A DNA stretch of 64,000 bases. It comes from Acidimicrobiaceae bacterium. Lineage in GTDB: Bacteria > Actinomycetota > Acidimicrobiia > Acidimicrobiales > Ilumatobacteraceae. Shown in pieces: positions 52,461-61,881 of this stretch (the stretch's first letter is position 1; the number at the start of each line of letters is the position of its first letter). The stretch lies in NCBI GenBank assembly GCA_947450115.1, contig CANFUE010000013.1, positions 1 to 64,000 on the forward strand. Reading direction: 5' to 3'. The translations under genes were made by a program, and so were the position numbers. Below the pieces are notes generated by a model. It did not search any database, was not told the DNA's origin, and saw nothing but the letters and a program-made list of their open reading frames with translations.

Positions 52461-53843
52461 ATGACTGACGATTGGAAACGACGCGACGACACGGGAAACC
52501 GTGACGCAGAGGGTTATGGCACCGACTTTGGCGACGACTTCGGCACTGTCCAATTTGGCGACGACGCCGTTGAGCCTGTTTTGTCATTTGGCGACGACAC
52601 GGGGCCACTTCCACATTGGACCGAACCACCCACTGGTGAACTGCCAAAGTTCTTGCAATCAGAACCAGCAGACGACACCGATGTGTGGTCAACTTTTTCG
52701 CAGCCCGCAGTTCAACCCAATGCGGCACCCGAGCCTTCGTATCGCGATGAGCCAACACGCGAAGCGCGCTATTTCGAAAATGATGCAACACCCATACCGG
52801 CTGCCGCAAGTCGTCGTGAGCCGCGCCTAGTTATTGGCAGCGACCCCACCGACGAACGTGCTCGTCGACCCGAAATGCATCAGCCAACGGGTGGTAATTC
52901 TCGGCCAGTAGCGCGTCAGGCTCCAGTTGGTCGTGGCGCTCGTCCTTCGTCGCAACGGCCCATGCCAGCACGCCCGCAGCGCGCAAGTGGTGGAATCGGT
53001 GGTCGCGATATGCCGCAAGCAGTTACCGCAGGTCTATTACTCGCCGCAGCATTTGTTGGCGCGTTGGTGTGGCGCCCCGCTGCAGTGATGATTTTTATTG
53101 TTGCTGCATTAGGCCTAGCTGCTGTTGAGTTTTTCGACAAGGTCACAGAAAAGGGATACCGTCCGGCAACTGTTGCAGGAATTGCTGCATGTGTTGCAGC
53201 GCCACTTGCTGCGTATTGGATGGGCGACGGCGCATTGCCGTTGGTGTTCACCTTTGCATTCATGGCTGCAACCATCGGGTTCATTGGCGCAAACGGCGTG
53301 CAAAGTGGTCCGTTACCGAACGTTGCCATCACCACGATGGCAGTGGTGTGGATTGGTTTACTTGGTTCGTATGCAGCGCTCATCGTGCGATATTCAAACT
53401 CAGGCCTTGGCGTATCGGGCCATAACGTAGGTACCGACACTTTGTTCATGGTTGCCGCTGGTGTGGTGGCAAACGATGTGATGGCCTTATTTGTGGGTTC
53501 TGCTGCAGGACGCACACCGCTGCGTGAATGGATCAGCCCTTCGAAGTCGGTGGAAGGTCTCATTGGTGGAACAGTGGGCACCTTTGGTGCAGTGCTCCTC
53601 ATCGGTGTTCAAAGCGGTACGTGGAACAGGGCTAGTGAGTGGTTGCTCATGGCACTTGTGATCTCTGTTCTTGCACCATTGGGTGATCTTGTAGAGAGCA
53701 TGTTCAAGCGCAACCTCGACATCAAAGACTTCGGCACCATTGTTCGCGGTCATGGCGGAGTGCTCGACAGGTTCGACGGATTCTTGTTCGTTCTTCCTGG
53801 GGCGTACTACCTCATGCTCGTCATTCAGCCTTGGGTGAAGTAG
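52461..53843 (+). CDS. cdsA: Phosphatidate cytidylyltransferase with long disordered N-terminus
   Basis: Makes CDP-diacylglycerol from phosphatidate and CTP in the membrane. The 460-residue protein ends with the full family signature at about 413-439, SMFKR...KDFGT...GHGGVLDRFD. Before the eight or so helices lies a hydrophilic, first acidic then basic stretch of about 180 residues, likely disordered and cytoplasmic. The ATG used has an AGGGAAG site; an ATG 36 bases upstream is possible. Its last bases overlap the start of dxr. Confidence 0.93.
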   Translation: MTDDWKRRDDTGNRDAEGYGTDFGDDFGTVQFGDDAVEPVLSFGDDTGPLPHWTEPPTGELPKFLQSEPADDTDVWSTFSQPAVQPNAAPEPSYRDEPTREARYFENDATPIPAAASRREPRLVIGSDPTDERARRPEMHQPTGGNSRPVARQAPVGRGARPSSQRPMPARPQRASGGIGGRDMPQAVTAGLLLAAAFVGALVWRPAAVMIFIVAALGLAAVEFFDKVTEKGYRPATVAGIAACVAAPLAAYWMGDGALPLVFTFAFMAATIGFIGANGVQSGPLPNVAITTMAVVWIGLLGSYAALIVRYSNSGLGVSGHNVGTDTLFMVAAGVVANDVMALFVGSAAGRTPLREWISPSKSVEGLIGGTVGTFGAVLLIGVQSGTWNRASEWLLMALVISVLAPLGDLVESMFKRNLDIKDFGTIVRGHGGVLDRFDGFLFVLPGAYYLMLVIQPWVK

Positions 53844-54982
53844 CGCAAGTTCGCGTTGCAATAGCCGGCTCCACCGGCTCTATTGGAACGCAAACACTCG
53901 AAGTAATACGTGCTGATCCACATCACTTTCGTGTTGTTGCGTTAGCCGCTGGGTCGTCTGTTGCCCAACTCATTGAACAAGCTCTTGAATTTCGACCAGA
54001 AGTTGTGGTGGTGAGCCGCGAGGAACATCGCAGCCAGGTTGCAGCAGCATTGCCTTTCGCGCACGTTTCATGTTCGCTCACCGATGTCGTTGAAGTTGCC
54101 GATGTGGTGGTGAATGCCGTTGTGGGCTTTGCTGGTTTGCCAGTGACGCTAGAAACACTGCGTGCTGGAAAGCGTTTGGCTCTTGCCAATAAAGAAAGCC
54201 TCATTGCTGCTGGTCCTATTGTGCAGCCGTTGCGGCGCACACCTGGTGCACTCATAGTTCCCGTCGATAGTGAACACTGTGCAATTCACCAGTGCTTGCG
54301 CTCTAGTGCAGACACACACAAAGAAGTACAGCGGTTGGTGCTCACCGCAAGTGGTGGCCCATTTCGCGGAAAGACTCGCAAAGAACTCAGTGAAGTAACC
54401 GTTGCAAATGCTCTTGCGCATCCCACGTGGAGCATGGGTCCAAAAATCACTGTTGATTCGTCAACGCTCATGAACAAGGGCCTTGAAGTGATTGAAGCCC
54501 ATGAACTATTCGGTACTGACTATGACCACATCGATGTAGTGGTTCATCCACAATCAATTGTGCATTCCATGGTGGAGTACACCGATGGTTCCACCATCGC
54601 CCAGCTCTCGATGCCCGACATGCGTTTGCCCATTAGCTACGCCCTCGACTACCCGCATCGCAGCCCCAATGCATTCGGAGCAATTTCGTGGCGCAATGTG
54701 ACAGAGCTCACCTTTAGCGAGCCCGATGTATCGACATTTCGTTGTTTAGCAATTGCCTATGAAGCTGGTCGCGTGGGTGGTACGGCACCTGCATTTATGA
54801 GCGCAGCAAATGAAATAGCAGTAGAAGCATTTCTTGCCGGCCATATTTCCTGGCTGGCAATTGCCGATACGGTTGATGAGGTGATGCAAAAATATTCTGC
54901 AGAAGTTCCTACTTCAATTGAAGATATTTTAGATGCTGACGCTCGGGGTCGTGCTGCTGCAAAGAAATGCCTTGCGCAATGA
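53831..54982 (+). CDS. dxr: 1-deoxy-D-xylulose 5-phosphate reductoisomerase
   Basis: Second step of the MEP isoprenoid pathway, NADPH- and metal-dependent. The 383-residue protein shows the nucleotide loop AIAGSTGSIGTQTLEV, ANKESLIAAG, the metal/substrate loop VPVDSEHCAIHQCL, GGPFRGK and the HPTWSMGPKITVDSSTLMNKGLE block. The likely start is TTG, overlapping the end of cdsA; no ATG or GTG precedes the Rossmann strand in frame. Confidence 0.96.
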   Translation: MGEVAQVRVAIAGSTGSIGTQTLEVIRADPHHFRVVALAAGSSVAQLIEQALEFRPEVVVVSREEHRSQVAAALPFAHVSCSLTDVVEVADVVVNAVVGFAGLPVTLETLRAGKRLALANKESLIAAGPIVQPLRRTPGALIVPVDSEHCAIHQCLRSSADTHKEVQRLVLTASGGPFRGKTRKELSEVTVANALAHPTWSMGPKITVDSSTLMNKGLEVIEAHELFGTDYDHIDVVVHPQSIVHSMVEYTDGSTIAQLSMPDMRLPISYALDYPHRSPNAFGAISWRNVTELTFSEPDVSTFRCLAIAYEAGRVGGTAPAFMSAANEIAVEAFLAGHISWLAIADTVDEVMQKYSAEVPTSIEDILDADARGRAAAKKCLAQ

Positions 54983-56220
54983 CTTCCATGTACGAACGCA
55001 TGCGCCAAGAAATTGTTGTTGGTGGTGGGGCAGAAGAAGAATCCAATGCGCCATCAACGTCGCGTGCGGTGTTGGCGGCACTTGTCATTGGTTCGTTGCT
55101 CGTCTGGCTGGGCATGAAAAATGGGTGGACGCTTGTGTTCGTTGCGGGTCTTCTCGTTTCCATTTTTCTGCATGAACTCGGTCATTTCGTCACAGCACGC
55201 CGTACGGGAATGAAGGCCACTCAATTCTTTATGGGTTTCGGGCCACGCCTGTGGAGTCGCCAAAAAGGTGAAGTGGAATATGGTTTTCGTGCCATTCCAT
55301 TGGGCGCTTTTGTGCGCATTATTGGCATGAACGGACTCGACGAAGTGGAGCCTGAAGATGAACCGCGGGCTTATCGCAATCAGAGTTTTCCGCGTCAACT
55401 TCTTGTCATCACCGCAGGATCTCTCATGCACATGTTCATTGCGCTCGTCCTTTTCGTCGGGGTATACGGATTCGCCGGTCGTTACGATGACACGGGCAAG
55501 GTAGCGGTTGTCCATGCTCCACAAGCTGGATCTCCTGCATCAATGGCAGGCATTCGTGAAGGTGACATTGTTGTTGCGCTCAATAAAAACAAGGTAACTA
55601 CACGTAACGAACTCGTTGAAGCCATTGTTGCCAAGGTTCCTGGAGAAGTTGTAGAGGTAGTTGTACTGCGCAATGGCGTGGAGAAAACTGTCACCGCCAC
55701 GTTGGCGGGCAACCCGATGAATACAAGTATTGCGTATCTCGGTATCGCAACAAGTTCCACTGGTTACGTAAAACAGTCATTGAGCGACAGCGTTGTGCAT
55801 GGCGTTGGCGACGTGGTGCGTACGGCTGGTAACTCGGTGAAAGGGGTCATCGGTGCATTGAACCCCATGAACTCGGTGCATGCTTTGCGTGACTCAGGCC
55901 AGAACTTGGCCTCACGACCCACCACCGTGGTGGGAGCAAGCCAAATAGGTGGACAACTGGGCAAAGATCAGGGCCTCAAGGCTGTGCTGTTGCTTTTGGC
56001 CAGTGTCAATGTGTTTGTTGGCGTGTTCAACATGTTCCCGCTCTTGCCATTCGACGGTGGGCATGCAGCAATTGCCGCATATGAGCGCGTGCGAAGTCGC
56101 CGTGGCGAGCGCTATCGCGCAGATATCAACAAAATGATCCCGCTCACCACCATTGTGATGGGTCTGATGGGGTTCTTATTATTTGTAGGTTTGTACCTCG
56201 ATATCACCAAACCGCTCTAA
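54979..56220 (+). CDS. rip1: Site-2 protease (M50), Rip1/RseP type
   Basis: Membrane-embedded zinc metalloprotease that cleaves anti-sigma factors or other transmembrane substrates. The 413-residue protein has HELGH with ligands H65 and H69 and catalytic E66, a PDZ domain around residues 170-260 (AGSPASMAGIREGDIVVALN) and the second motif FPLLPFDGGHAA carrying the third zinc ligand. The ATG overlaps the dxr stop (ATGA). The gene order dxr-rip1-ispG is the standard actinobacterial one. Confidence 0.94.
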   Translation: MTSMYERMRQEIVVGGGAEEESNAPSTSRAVLAALVIGSLLVWLGMKNGWTLVFVAGLLVSIFLHELGHFVTARRTGMKATQFFMGFGPRLWSRQKGEVEYGFRAIPLGAFVRIIGMNGLDEVEPEDEPRAYRNQSFPRQLLVITAGSLMHMFIALVLFVGVYGFAGRYDDTGKVAVVHAPQAGSPASMAGIREGDIVVALNKNKVTTRNELVEAIVAKVPGEVVEVVVLRNGVEKTVTATLAGNPMNTSIAYLGIATSSTGYVKQSLSDSVVHGVGDVVRTAGNSVKGVIGALNPMNSVHALRDSGQNLASRPTTVVGASQIGGQLGKDQGLKAVLLLLASVNVFVGVFNMFPLLPFDGGHAAIAAYERVRSRRGERYRADINKMIPLTTIVMGLMGFLLFVGLYLDITKPL

Positions 56221-56241
56221 GACCAGCAATACTTTCTAGTA

Positions 56242-57456
56242 ATGGTTGAACGTCGACATACCCGCCAAATTCACGTCGGCAAAGTTGCTGTCGGTGGTAC
56301 TGCACCTATCACTGTGCAGTCAATGACCACAACAAAAACTGCAGATGTTGAAGGAACCTTGCAACAAATTTATGCTCTCGCTGCTGCAGGCTGCGACATT
56401 GTTCGTTGTACATGTAACGAAATAGAAGCAGCAGAAGGTTTGGCGCAAATTGTTCCGCGTTCTCCCATTCCCATCATCGCCGACATTCATCACCAGTACA
56501 AGATGGCTCTTGCTGCTTTAGAAGCGGGTGTACATGGTCTGCGTCTGAACCCGGGAAATATTCGTAAACCTGAACACATTAAAGCTGTTGCTGCAGAAGC
56601 AAAAGATCGCAATGTTTCTATCCGCATTGGCGTGAATGGCGGTTCACTCGACCCGTCGTTATACGAAAAACATGGTGGTCTCACCGCTGCGGCAATGGTG
56701 GAATCTGCATTGCAAGAAATTGCCTACTTCGATGAAGTGGGTTTTGATCTCATCAAAATTTCAGTGAAGGCATCAAACGTTCCGCTTATGGTCGAGGCCT
56801 ATCGCGCATTGAGCAAGGTCACCGATGCGCCGTTGCATTTAGGTGTAACAGAAGCCGGCCCGCCACCAGCTGGGTTAGTGAAAGCCACTGCTGGCATCGC
56901 AACACTTTTACTTGAAGGCATTGGCGACACCATTCGCTACAGCCTCACCGCCGACCCTGTTGAAGAAGCGCGCGCAGGTAGGCAACTTTTAGAAGCACTT
57001 GGGCTGCGTGAACGCAAAAATGTCGACCTCATTGCATGCCCCAGTTGTGGGCGTGCCGAAATTGATGTCATCGATGTTGCGCGTCGGGCACAAGAAGCCT
57101 TTGCCGACAAACTCATTCCACTTCAGGTAGCAGTAATGGGTTGCGTGGTGAATGGCCCTGGCGAAGCGCGCGAAGCCGATATCGGTATCGCGGCAGGCAA
57201 CAAGCGCGGGCATCTCTTCGTAAAGGGCCGCAACGTAGCCGTTGTGCCCGAGTCGGAAATGGTCGATGCGCTGGTGGAGTGGGCAACCTATATCAACGAG
57301 CATGGCGCTGAAGCTGCCATTGCACGCGTAGACACCACCATCGCAGAACGTGAAGCGCTCAAAGATCGTTCGGCTCTCCTTGAAGAGCAAGGTGACGATG
57401 TGAATCATTCACACGATCGCATTGTGAGTATTCGTCAAAATATTGCCAAGTCCTAA
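56242..57456 (+). CDS. ispG: 4-hydroxy-3-methylbut-2-enyl diphosphate synthase
   Basis: Penultimate step of the MEP pathway, a [4Fe-4S] enzyme reducing MEcPP to HMBPP. The 404-residue protein has cluster cysteines C266 and C269 (IACPSCGR) and C301 (MGCVVNGPGEA), and N-terminal TIM-barrel motifs QSMTTTKTADV and RLNPGNI. The C-terminal tail of about 25 residues beyond the domain is hydrophilic. It follows rip1 by 21 bases. Confidence 0.97.
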   Translation: MVERRHTRQIHVGKVAVGGTAPITVQSMTTTKTADVEGTLQQIYALAAAGCDIVRCTCNEIEAAEGLAQIVPRSPIPIIADIHHQYKMALAALEAGVHGLRLNPGNIRKPEHIKAVAAEAKDRNVSIRIGVNGGSLDPSLYEKHGGLTAAAMVESALQEIAYFDEVGFDLIKISVKASNVPLMVEAYRALSKVTDAPLHLGVTEAGPPPAGLVKATAGIATLLLEGIGDTIRYSLTADPVEEARAGRQLLEALGLRERKNVDLIACPSCGRAEIDVIDVARRAQEAFADKLIPLQVAVMGCVVNGPGEAREADIGIAAGNKRGHLFVKGRNVAVVPESEMVDALVEWATYINEHGAEAAIARVDTTIAEREALKDRSALLEEQGDDVNHSHDRIVSIRQNIAKS

Positions 57457-57468
57457 AGAGGCGTATTC

Positions 57469-58236
57469 ATGTCACAGTACTCCAGTCATCCACTCTTTGA
57501 ATTTGAAGAGTCACAAACGGCTGTCATCAACCCGCCAATGCGCAGGAGAGTAGACAACTTTCCCGAGCTAGCTGTTGCCTGTTGGTTTGGCGATGTTCAA
57601 CGCAAACGTTTTGCAGGCCAAGATCCCATCTATCGCATTCCTTTTGAACACGGCGACCACGAAGTGCACGTAGTGGAGCATCTGGGGAAACGCATTGCGG
57701 TGTTTAACCCAGGGGTAGGTGCGCCAGCGGCAGCAACATCGTTGGAAGACATCATTGGTCTGGGTGCAAGAAAAATTATTGGTTGCGGCGGCGCGGGGAT
57801 TGTGAAGCAAGGTTTCGATGTGGGGCACATCATTGTTCCTACTGGTGCGGTGCGTGACGAGGGAACAAGTCATCACTACCAACCCGTTGATGTAGCCGTC
57901 GTGCCGCATCCGCTGGCCGTTGCAGCAATAGATGCAGAACTACTCGAGGCGGGCGTGCCGCACGACAAGGGTCTTACCTGGACCACCGATGCAATCTTTC
58001 GAGAAACGCCAGAAAAAGTTGCGCGTCGTCGCGAGCAGGGTTGCATCAGCGTGGAAATGGAAGCATCGGCGATGTTTGCAGTTGCCATGTTTCGTGGAGC
58101 GGTCTATGGGCAGTTGTTGTATGCGGGCGACGATGTGAGTGCACAAACATGGGACCACCGTCATTGGGAAAAACAAACGTCAGTGCGTGAGCGCGTTTTG
58201 GAACTAGCGCTTAACGCTGTGTGTCGCTTGTCGTAG
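57469..58236 (+). CDS. Nucleoside phosphorylase (PNP/UDP family)
   Basis: A 255-residue protein of the nucleoside phosphorylase I family, cleaving purine nucleosides or uridine with phosphate. Motifs are GVGAPAAATSLEDIIGLGARKIIGCGGAGIV (phosphate and subunit site), SVEMEASAMFAVAMFRG (ribose-binding Glu-Met-Glu) and VYGQLLYAGDDVS. The DDVS segment with aspartate could favour purines, but assignment is not certain. It starts 12 bases after ispG and its 3' end overlaps manA. Confidence 0.85.
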   Translation: MSQYSSHPLFEFEESQTAVINPPMRRRVDNFPELAVACWFGDVQRKRFAGQDPIYRIPFEHGDHEVHVVEHLGKRIAVFNPGVGAPAAATSLEDIIGLGARKIIGCGGAGIVKQGFDVGHIIVPTGAVRDEGTSHHYQPVDVAVVPHPLAVAAIDAELLEAGVPHDKGLTWTTDAIFRETPEKVARRREQGCISVEMEASAMFAVAMFRGAVYGQLLYAGDDVSAQTWDHRHWEKQTSVRERVLELALNAVCRLS

Positions 58237-59236
58237 CAATCACTACACAGTCGCCGCCTAATTGCATTTCTTCATGTGCGTCGAGCAACGCCACCTGGCC
58301 ACACGAGAAGCCTGGGCTTGTTCCTGCAATGCATGCAACGAGTTGAGGTGCTGCTGAAGCTGGCACCGTGGTAGGTGCGGCAACACTCTGTACATGAAAC
58401 GCGCCAGTTGTGGGGTAGGAGTTGATATTGGGCAGCACGTTGGTGGCGCGCCGCACGGGCGAGGAAGAAGATTCCCAGTGTGTGATGCTCAATAGTTCTG
58501 CAGTATCAACATGTTTGTGAGTAAAGCCACCACGCACCACGTTGTCGCTGGTGTTCATTACTTCAACTGCTGAGCCGTTGAGATACGCATGTAGGGTTCC
58601 GGCTTCTAGTAGTAAGCATTCACCAGCAGCAAGCTCGACGCGGTGCATGAGGAGCGCAATGAGCAGTGCAGGGTCATCTGGAAAAGCAACCCGCAACTCA
58701 TTGGCCCACGGCGGCAGTTGTTCGGGAACGCGCAATGCATTTCCTTCAAGTGCCTCGCGAGCAAAAGCCTCAATGCCATTTTCTTCAAGAAAGTCGGCTA
58801 GCTGGTTCCACTGCATGGCGCGAAACCAGCCCACAGAACTTGCGACATCGTGAAAACCACAAAGAGCAGTGAACGAGGTGAGAGCAATGAGGAGTTCGGG
58901 TTTATCGGAAGAATCGCGATAAATACGCTGCGGTGAAGTGACGGGAATTCCTGCACTCTCTTCTCGCGTGAAACCTGCGTTCGCTTGTGCTGCGGTGGGG
59001 TGCACTTGTAAAGAAAGTGGCGATGCAGCCGAGAGAAACTTCACCATGAAAGGCAGTGGGCCTGCAGTGTTGGCTAGTGCCTCTTGCGTCGTTGTGAGTG
59101 ATGCGTGCCCGTCGGAGTGTGTGCCAAACCAAATTTCTGCAAGTGGTGTGTTGGCAAGGGGAGCACGAACAAACTCATAAAGGAAATGGTGGTTTCCCCA
59201 GTCGTAATGTTTGTGTACTCCACTCACCAAATGCAT
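58211..59236 (-). CDS. manA: Mannose-6-phosphate isomerase
   Basis: Zinc enzyme converting fructose 6-phosphate to mannose 6-phosphate, the substrate of the ManB encoded at the window start. The 341-residue cupin protein has HYDWGNHHFLYEF, AEIWFGTHSDGHAS, FLSAASPLSLQVHPT, NSDNVVRGGFTHKHVD-like segment and ECLLLEAGTLHAYLNG. The ATG used is one base after the proS stop. An upstream ATG would add 32 residues that overlap proS and lack fold. Confidence 0.92.
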   Translation of the reverse strand: MHLVSGVHKHYDWGNHHFLYEFVRAPLANTPLAEIWFGTHSDGHASLTTTQEALANTAGPLPFMVKFLSAASPLSLQVHPTAAQANAGFTREESAGIPVTSPQRIYRDSSDKPELLIALTSFTALCGFHDVASSVGWFRAMQWNQLADFLEENGIEAFAREALEGNALRVPEQLPPWANELRVAFPDDPALLIALLMHRVELAAGECLLLEAGTLHAYLNGSAVEVMNTSDNVVRGGFTHKHVDTAELLSITHWESSSSPVRRATNVLPNINSYPTTGAFHVQSVAAPTTVPASAAPQLVACIAGTSPGFSCGQVALLDAHEEMQLGGDCVVIATTSDTQR

Positions 59237-59237
59237 G

Positions 59238-61013
59238 TCAGGTTCCCGATTGGCAGATGTGGGCAATATGTTGTGCGGCATCGCCAACAGCAACGTTGCT
59301 GCGCTCGCCGGTGGCGCGGTCGCGCACTTCAACTACGCCATCGGCAAGACCTTTGCCCACCACCACAATGGTGGGCATTCCGAGCAACTCTGCATCTTTA
59401 AATTTCACACCAGGTGAAACTCCTATGCGATCATCGAGTAACACGGTGACGCCTGCACGGTGCAGCTCTTGTGCAAGTTTTTCGCCTGCCACTGAAATAT
59501 CGTCACCGGCCTTGCCCGTAATGACCACATGAACATCGGCGGGGGCAATGGCGCGAGGCCAACACAGGCCAAGTTCGTCGTGGCATGTTTCTGCAACCAC
59601 AGCTACTGCACGTGAAACACCAATGCCATACGAACCCATCGTCACAACCGATTGCTTGCCATTCTGGTCGAGCACCTTTAAATCAAGTGCTTCTGCATAT
59701 TTGCGCCCCAGTTGAAACACGTGTCCAATTTCAATACCGCGGTCGATGCTCATGGGGGCTGCGCAATGTGGGCACGCATCGCCGGCGTGCACTTCTGCTG
59801 CCTCAATGGTTCCATCGCATGTGAAGTCGCGCCCGTAAACGAAGTTGATGACGTGTTGGCCCTTGGCGTTTGCGCCCGTAACCCATGCTGATCCTTCAAC
59901 AACGCGAGTATCGAGGAGATAACGAATGCCTGAGGCCCGAGTGGTTCCCAGTGCGTCAGGGCCGATGTAGCCCTTTACTAATGCTGGGAATTTGGCAAAC
60001 GCTGCGTCGTCGAAAGGTTCTACTTCACTCGGCGACAGTTGCGCTTCAAGACGTTTCATATCGACTTCGCGGTCTCCAGGTACACCAACGGCAAGGGGCT
60101 CGCTTGTGCCATCGGGATGCTTCACCATCACAATGACATTTTTCAATGTGTCGCCCGTAGCGAATGCTGTGCCTGTCGGCGACTTATGCGAAGTGGTGTT
60201 GAGCAATGCAACCAATGAATCGATGGTGGGTGTTTGTGGTGTGTCAACAACAAGTGCTGCAGGAACATCAACATTGGCGATTGCAGTAACACGCACTTGC
60301 ACTGCTTCAGTGTTTGCTGCGTAGTTGCACGATGTGCAGCGCACAAAAGTATCTTCGCCCACTTCACATTCGGCTAAAAATTCTTCCGATTGCGAGCCGC
60401 CCATGGCGCCCGACATTGCCGACACCACAACGTAGGGAATTTTAAGGCGATCAAAAATACGAATGTATGCATCGCGGTGTGCTTGGTAGCTCGCAGCTAA
60501 ACCTGCTTCGTCATTATCAAAACTGTAGGAATCTTTCATGGTGAATTCGCGACCACGTAAGAGGCCTGCTCGAGGGCGCGCTTCGTCGCGGTACTTGGTT
60601 TGAATTTGATACAAAGAAACAGGAAGATCTTTGTAGCTCGAGTACAGGTCTTTCACGAGCAACGTGAACATCTCTTCGTGTGTTGGCCCCAAGAGGTAGT
60701 CGACACCGCGGCGATCTTTGAGGCGAAACAGGGTGGGTCCGTATTCGGTCCAGCGGTTGGTGGCCTCGTAGGGCTCGCGGGGCAAGAGGGCGGGAAAATG
60801 CACTTCTTGGGCACCGATGGCGTTCATTTCCTCGCGCACAATATTTTCCACCTTGCGGTGGATCTCCCAACCTAGGGGGAGCCAGGTGTACCCACCAGGG
60901 GCGGCCCGGCGAATATAGCCAGCGCGTACCAAGAGCTTGTGGCTCGGTACCTCAGCGTCGGCAGGGTCGTCGCGCAAGGTACGCAGGAAAAGGTGGGAAA
61001 GGCGATGGATCAC
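59238..61013 (-). CDS. proS: Prolyl-tRNA synthetase, bacterial type
   Basis: Charges tRNA-Pro. The 591-residue class II synthetase shows [24 protein letters not shown], motif 2 [19 protein letters not shown], motif 3 [17 protein letters not shown] and the bacterial editing insertion (INS/YbaK-like) at about residues 230-390. The start is GTG. It is transcribed divergently from the rimP operon with a 187-base gap between starts. Confidence 0.97.
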   Translation of the reverse strand: MIHRLSHLFLRTLRDDPADAEVPSHKLLVRAGYIRRAAPGGYTWLPLGWEIHRKVENIVREEMNAIGAQEVHFPALLPREPYEATNRWTEYGPTLFRLKDRRGVDYLLGPTHEEMFTLLVKDLYSSYKDLPVSLYQIQTKYRDEARPRAGLLRGREFTMKDSYSFDNDEAGLAASYQAHRDAYIRIFDRLKIPYVVVSAMSGAMGGSQSEEFLAECEVGEDTFVRCTSCNYAANTEAVQVRVTAIANVDVPAALVVDTPQTPTIDSLVALLNTTSHKSPTGTAFATGDTLKNVIVMVKHPDGTSEPLAVGVPGDREVDMKRLEAQLSPSEVEPFDDAAFAKFPALVKGYIGPDALGTTRASGIRYLLDTRVVEGSAWVTGANAKGQHVINFVYGRDFTCDGTIEAAEVHAGDACPHCAAPMSIDRGIEIGHVFQLGRKYAEALDLKVLDQNGKQSVVTMGSYGIGVSRAVAVVAETCHDELGLCWPRAIAPADVHVVITGKAGDDISVAGEKLAQELHRAGVTVLLDDRIGVSPGVKFKDAELLGMPTIVVVGKGLADGVVEVRDRATGERSNVAVGDAAQHIAHICQSGT

Positions 61014-61107
61014 CCCCTTACGGTAATTCAGGGGAGGTGGGGTCGGGGGGCTTTAGGCGGTCAAACCGCTACACTTTCAGCGTCCTTTAGAGTTCCGTGA
61101 ACCGAGA

Positions 61108-61134
61108 GGCGTGGGCCACGCCCACGCCTTTTTT
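61108..61134 (+). terminator. Intrinsic terminator in the rimP-nusA-infB leader
   Basis: GGCGTGGGC-CAC-GCCCACGCC is a perfect 9-bp, GC-rich hairpin directly followed by six T residues on the + strand. No + strand gene lies upstream (proS runs away from it), so it must terminate a leader transcript or a small RNA starting between about 61014 and 61100. On the minus strand no T tract follows, so it does not serve proS. Confidence 0.8.
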
Positions 61135-61200
61135 GTTCGCGTCGCCTGAAGGTGTTCATTGACAAGTACAGAGCTACTACGAAGAAAGTGAGAAACGAGT

Positions 61201-61881
61201 ATGACCAACCCATCGCCCCAACCTGCACCCCGCTCGTTTGGCTCACCAGTAGCCGATGCCGTCGCCGCCTTAGTGGGCCCCATCGTGAATGACCTGGAAC
61301 TTGAAATCTATGATCTTGAATTTTCTGGTGGCGTTGTACGTGTTGAAGTCGATACGCCTCCTGGCCAAGAAAGTGGCGTCAGCCTCGACAAGATTGCGCT
61401 CATTACGCGTCTCTTGGGTCGCGAGCTCGACCATAACGACCCTGTTCCTGGGCGTTACACGCTAGAAGTATCGAGCCCTGGTCTCGAGCGCAACTTGCGC
61501 CGAGCCGAGCATTACCTGCGCGAAGTGGGCAAGACAGTGTCGCTGCGTTTGCATACGGCAATCGATGGAACACGACGGTTCCAAGGAATTCTTGCAGCAG
61601 CAACTGCGCAGGAAATCACCGTGCACATTTTGCCAGAAGGCAAGCGTGCCGAAGCTCGCAGTATCACCATCGATATTGCCAATATCGACCGCGCAAAAAC
61701 AGTTTTTGTATGGGCCGCTGCGCCGAAGCCAGGTTCGCCAGAAGCCCGTAAACAGGCTGAATTAGAAGCACAATTCGCTGCTTTAGAGGCCGACGGCGAC
61801 AACGATTTCGATGACGAATTTGAAGACGATTTTGAAACGACACACTCAGACACCGCAAATACGGAGGCAACTGCATCATGA
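61201..61881 (+). CDS. rimP: Ribosome maturation factor RimP
   Basis: Assists 30S subunit assembly. The 226-residue protein has the RimP domains with LELEIYDLEFSGGVVRVEVDTPPG, SPGLERNLRRAEHYLREVGKTVSLRLHT and a C-terminal SH3-like fold. A tail of about 60 residues, ending in a strongly acidic stretch (DGDNDFDDEFEDDFE), exceeds the E. coli protein. The stop overlaps nusA's ATG. Confidence 0.95.
   Translation: MTNPSPQPAPRSFGSPVADAVAALVGPIVNDLELEIYDLEFSGGVVRVEVDTPPGQESGVSLDKIALITRLLGRELDHNDPVPGRYTLEVSSPGLERNLRRAEHYLREVGKTVSLRLHTAIDGTRRFQGILAAATAQEITVHILPEGKRAEARSITIDIANIDRAKTVFVWAAAPKPGSPEARKQAELEAQFAALEADGDNDFDDEFEDDFETTHSDTANTEATAS

Noticed and set aside
53125-53602. Alternative frames overlapping cdsA, including a 228-codon antisense frame
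   Set aside because: The + strand protein carries the complete CdsA signature and membrane helices; the others show no domain.
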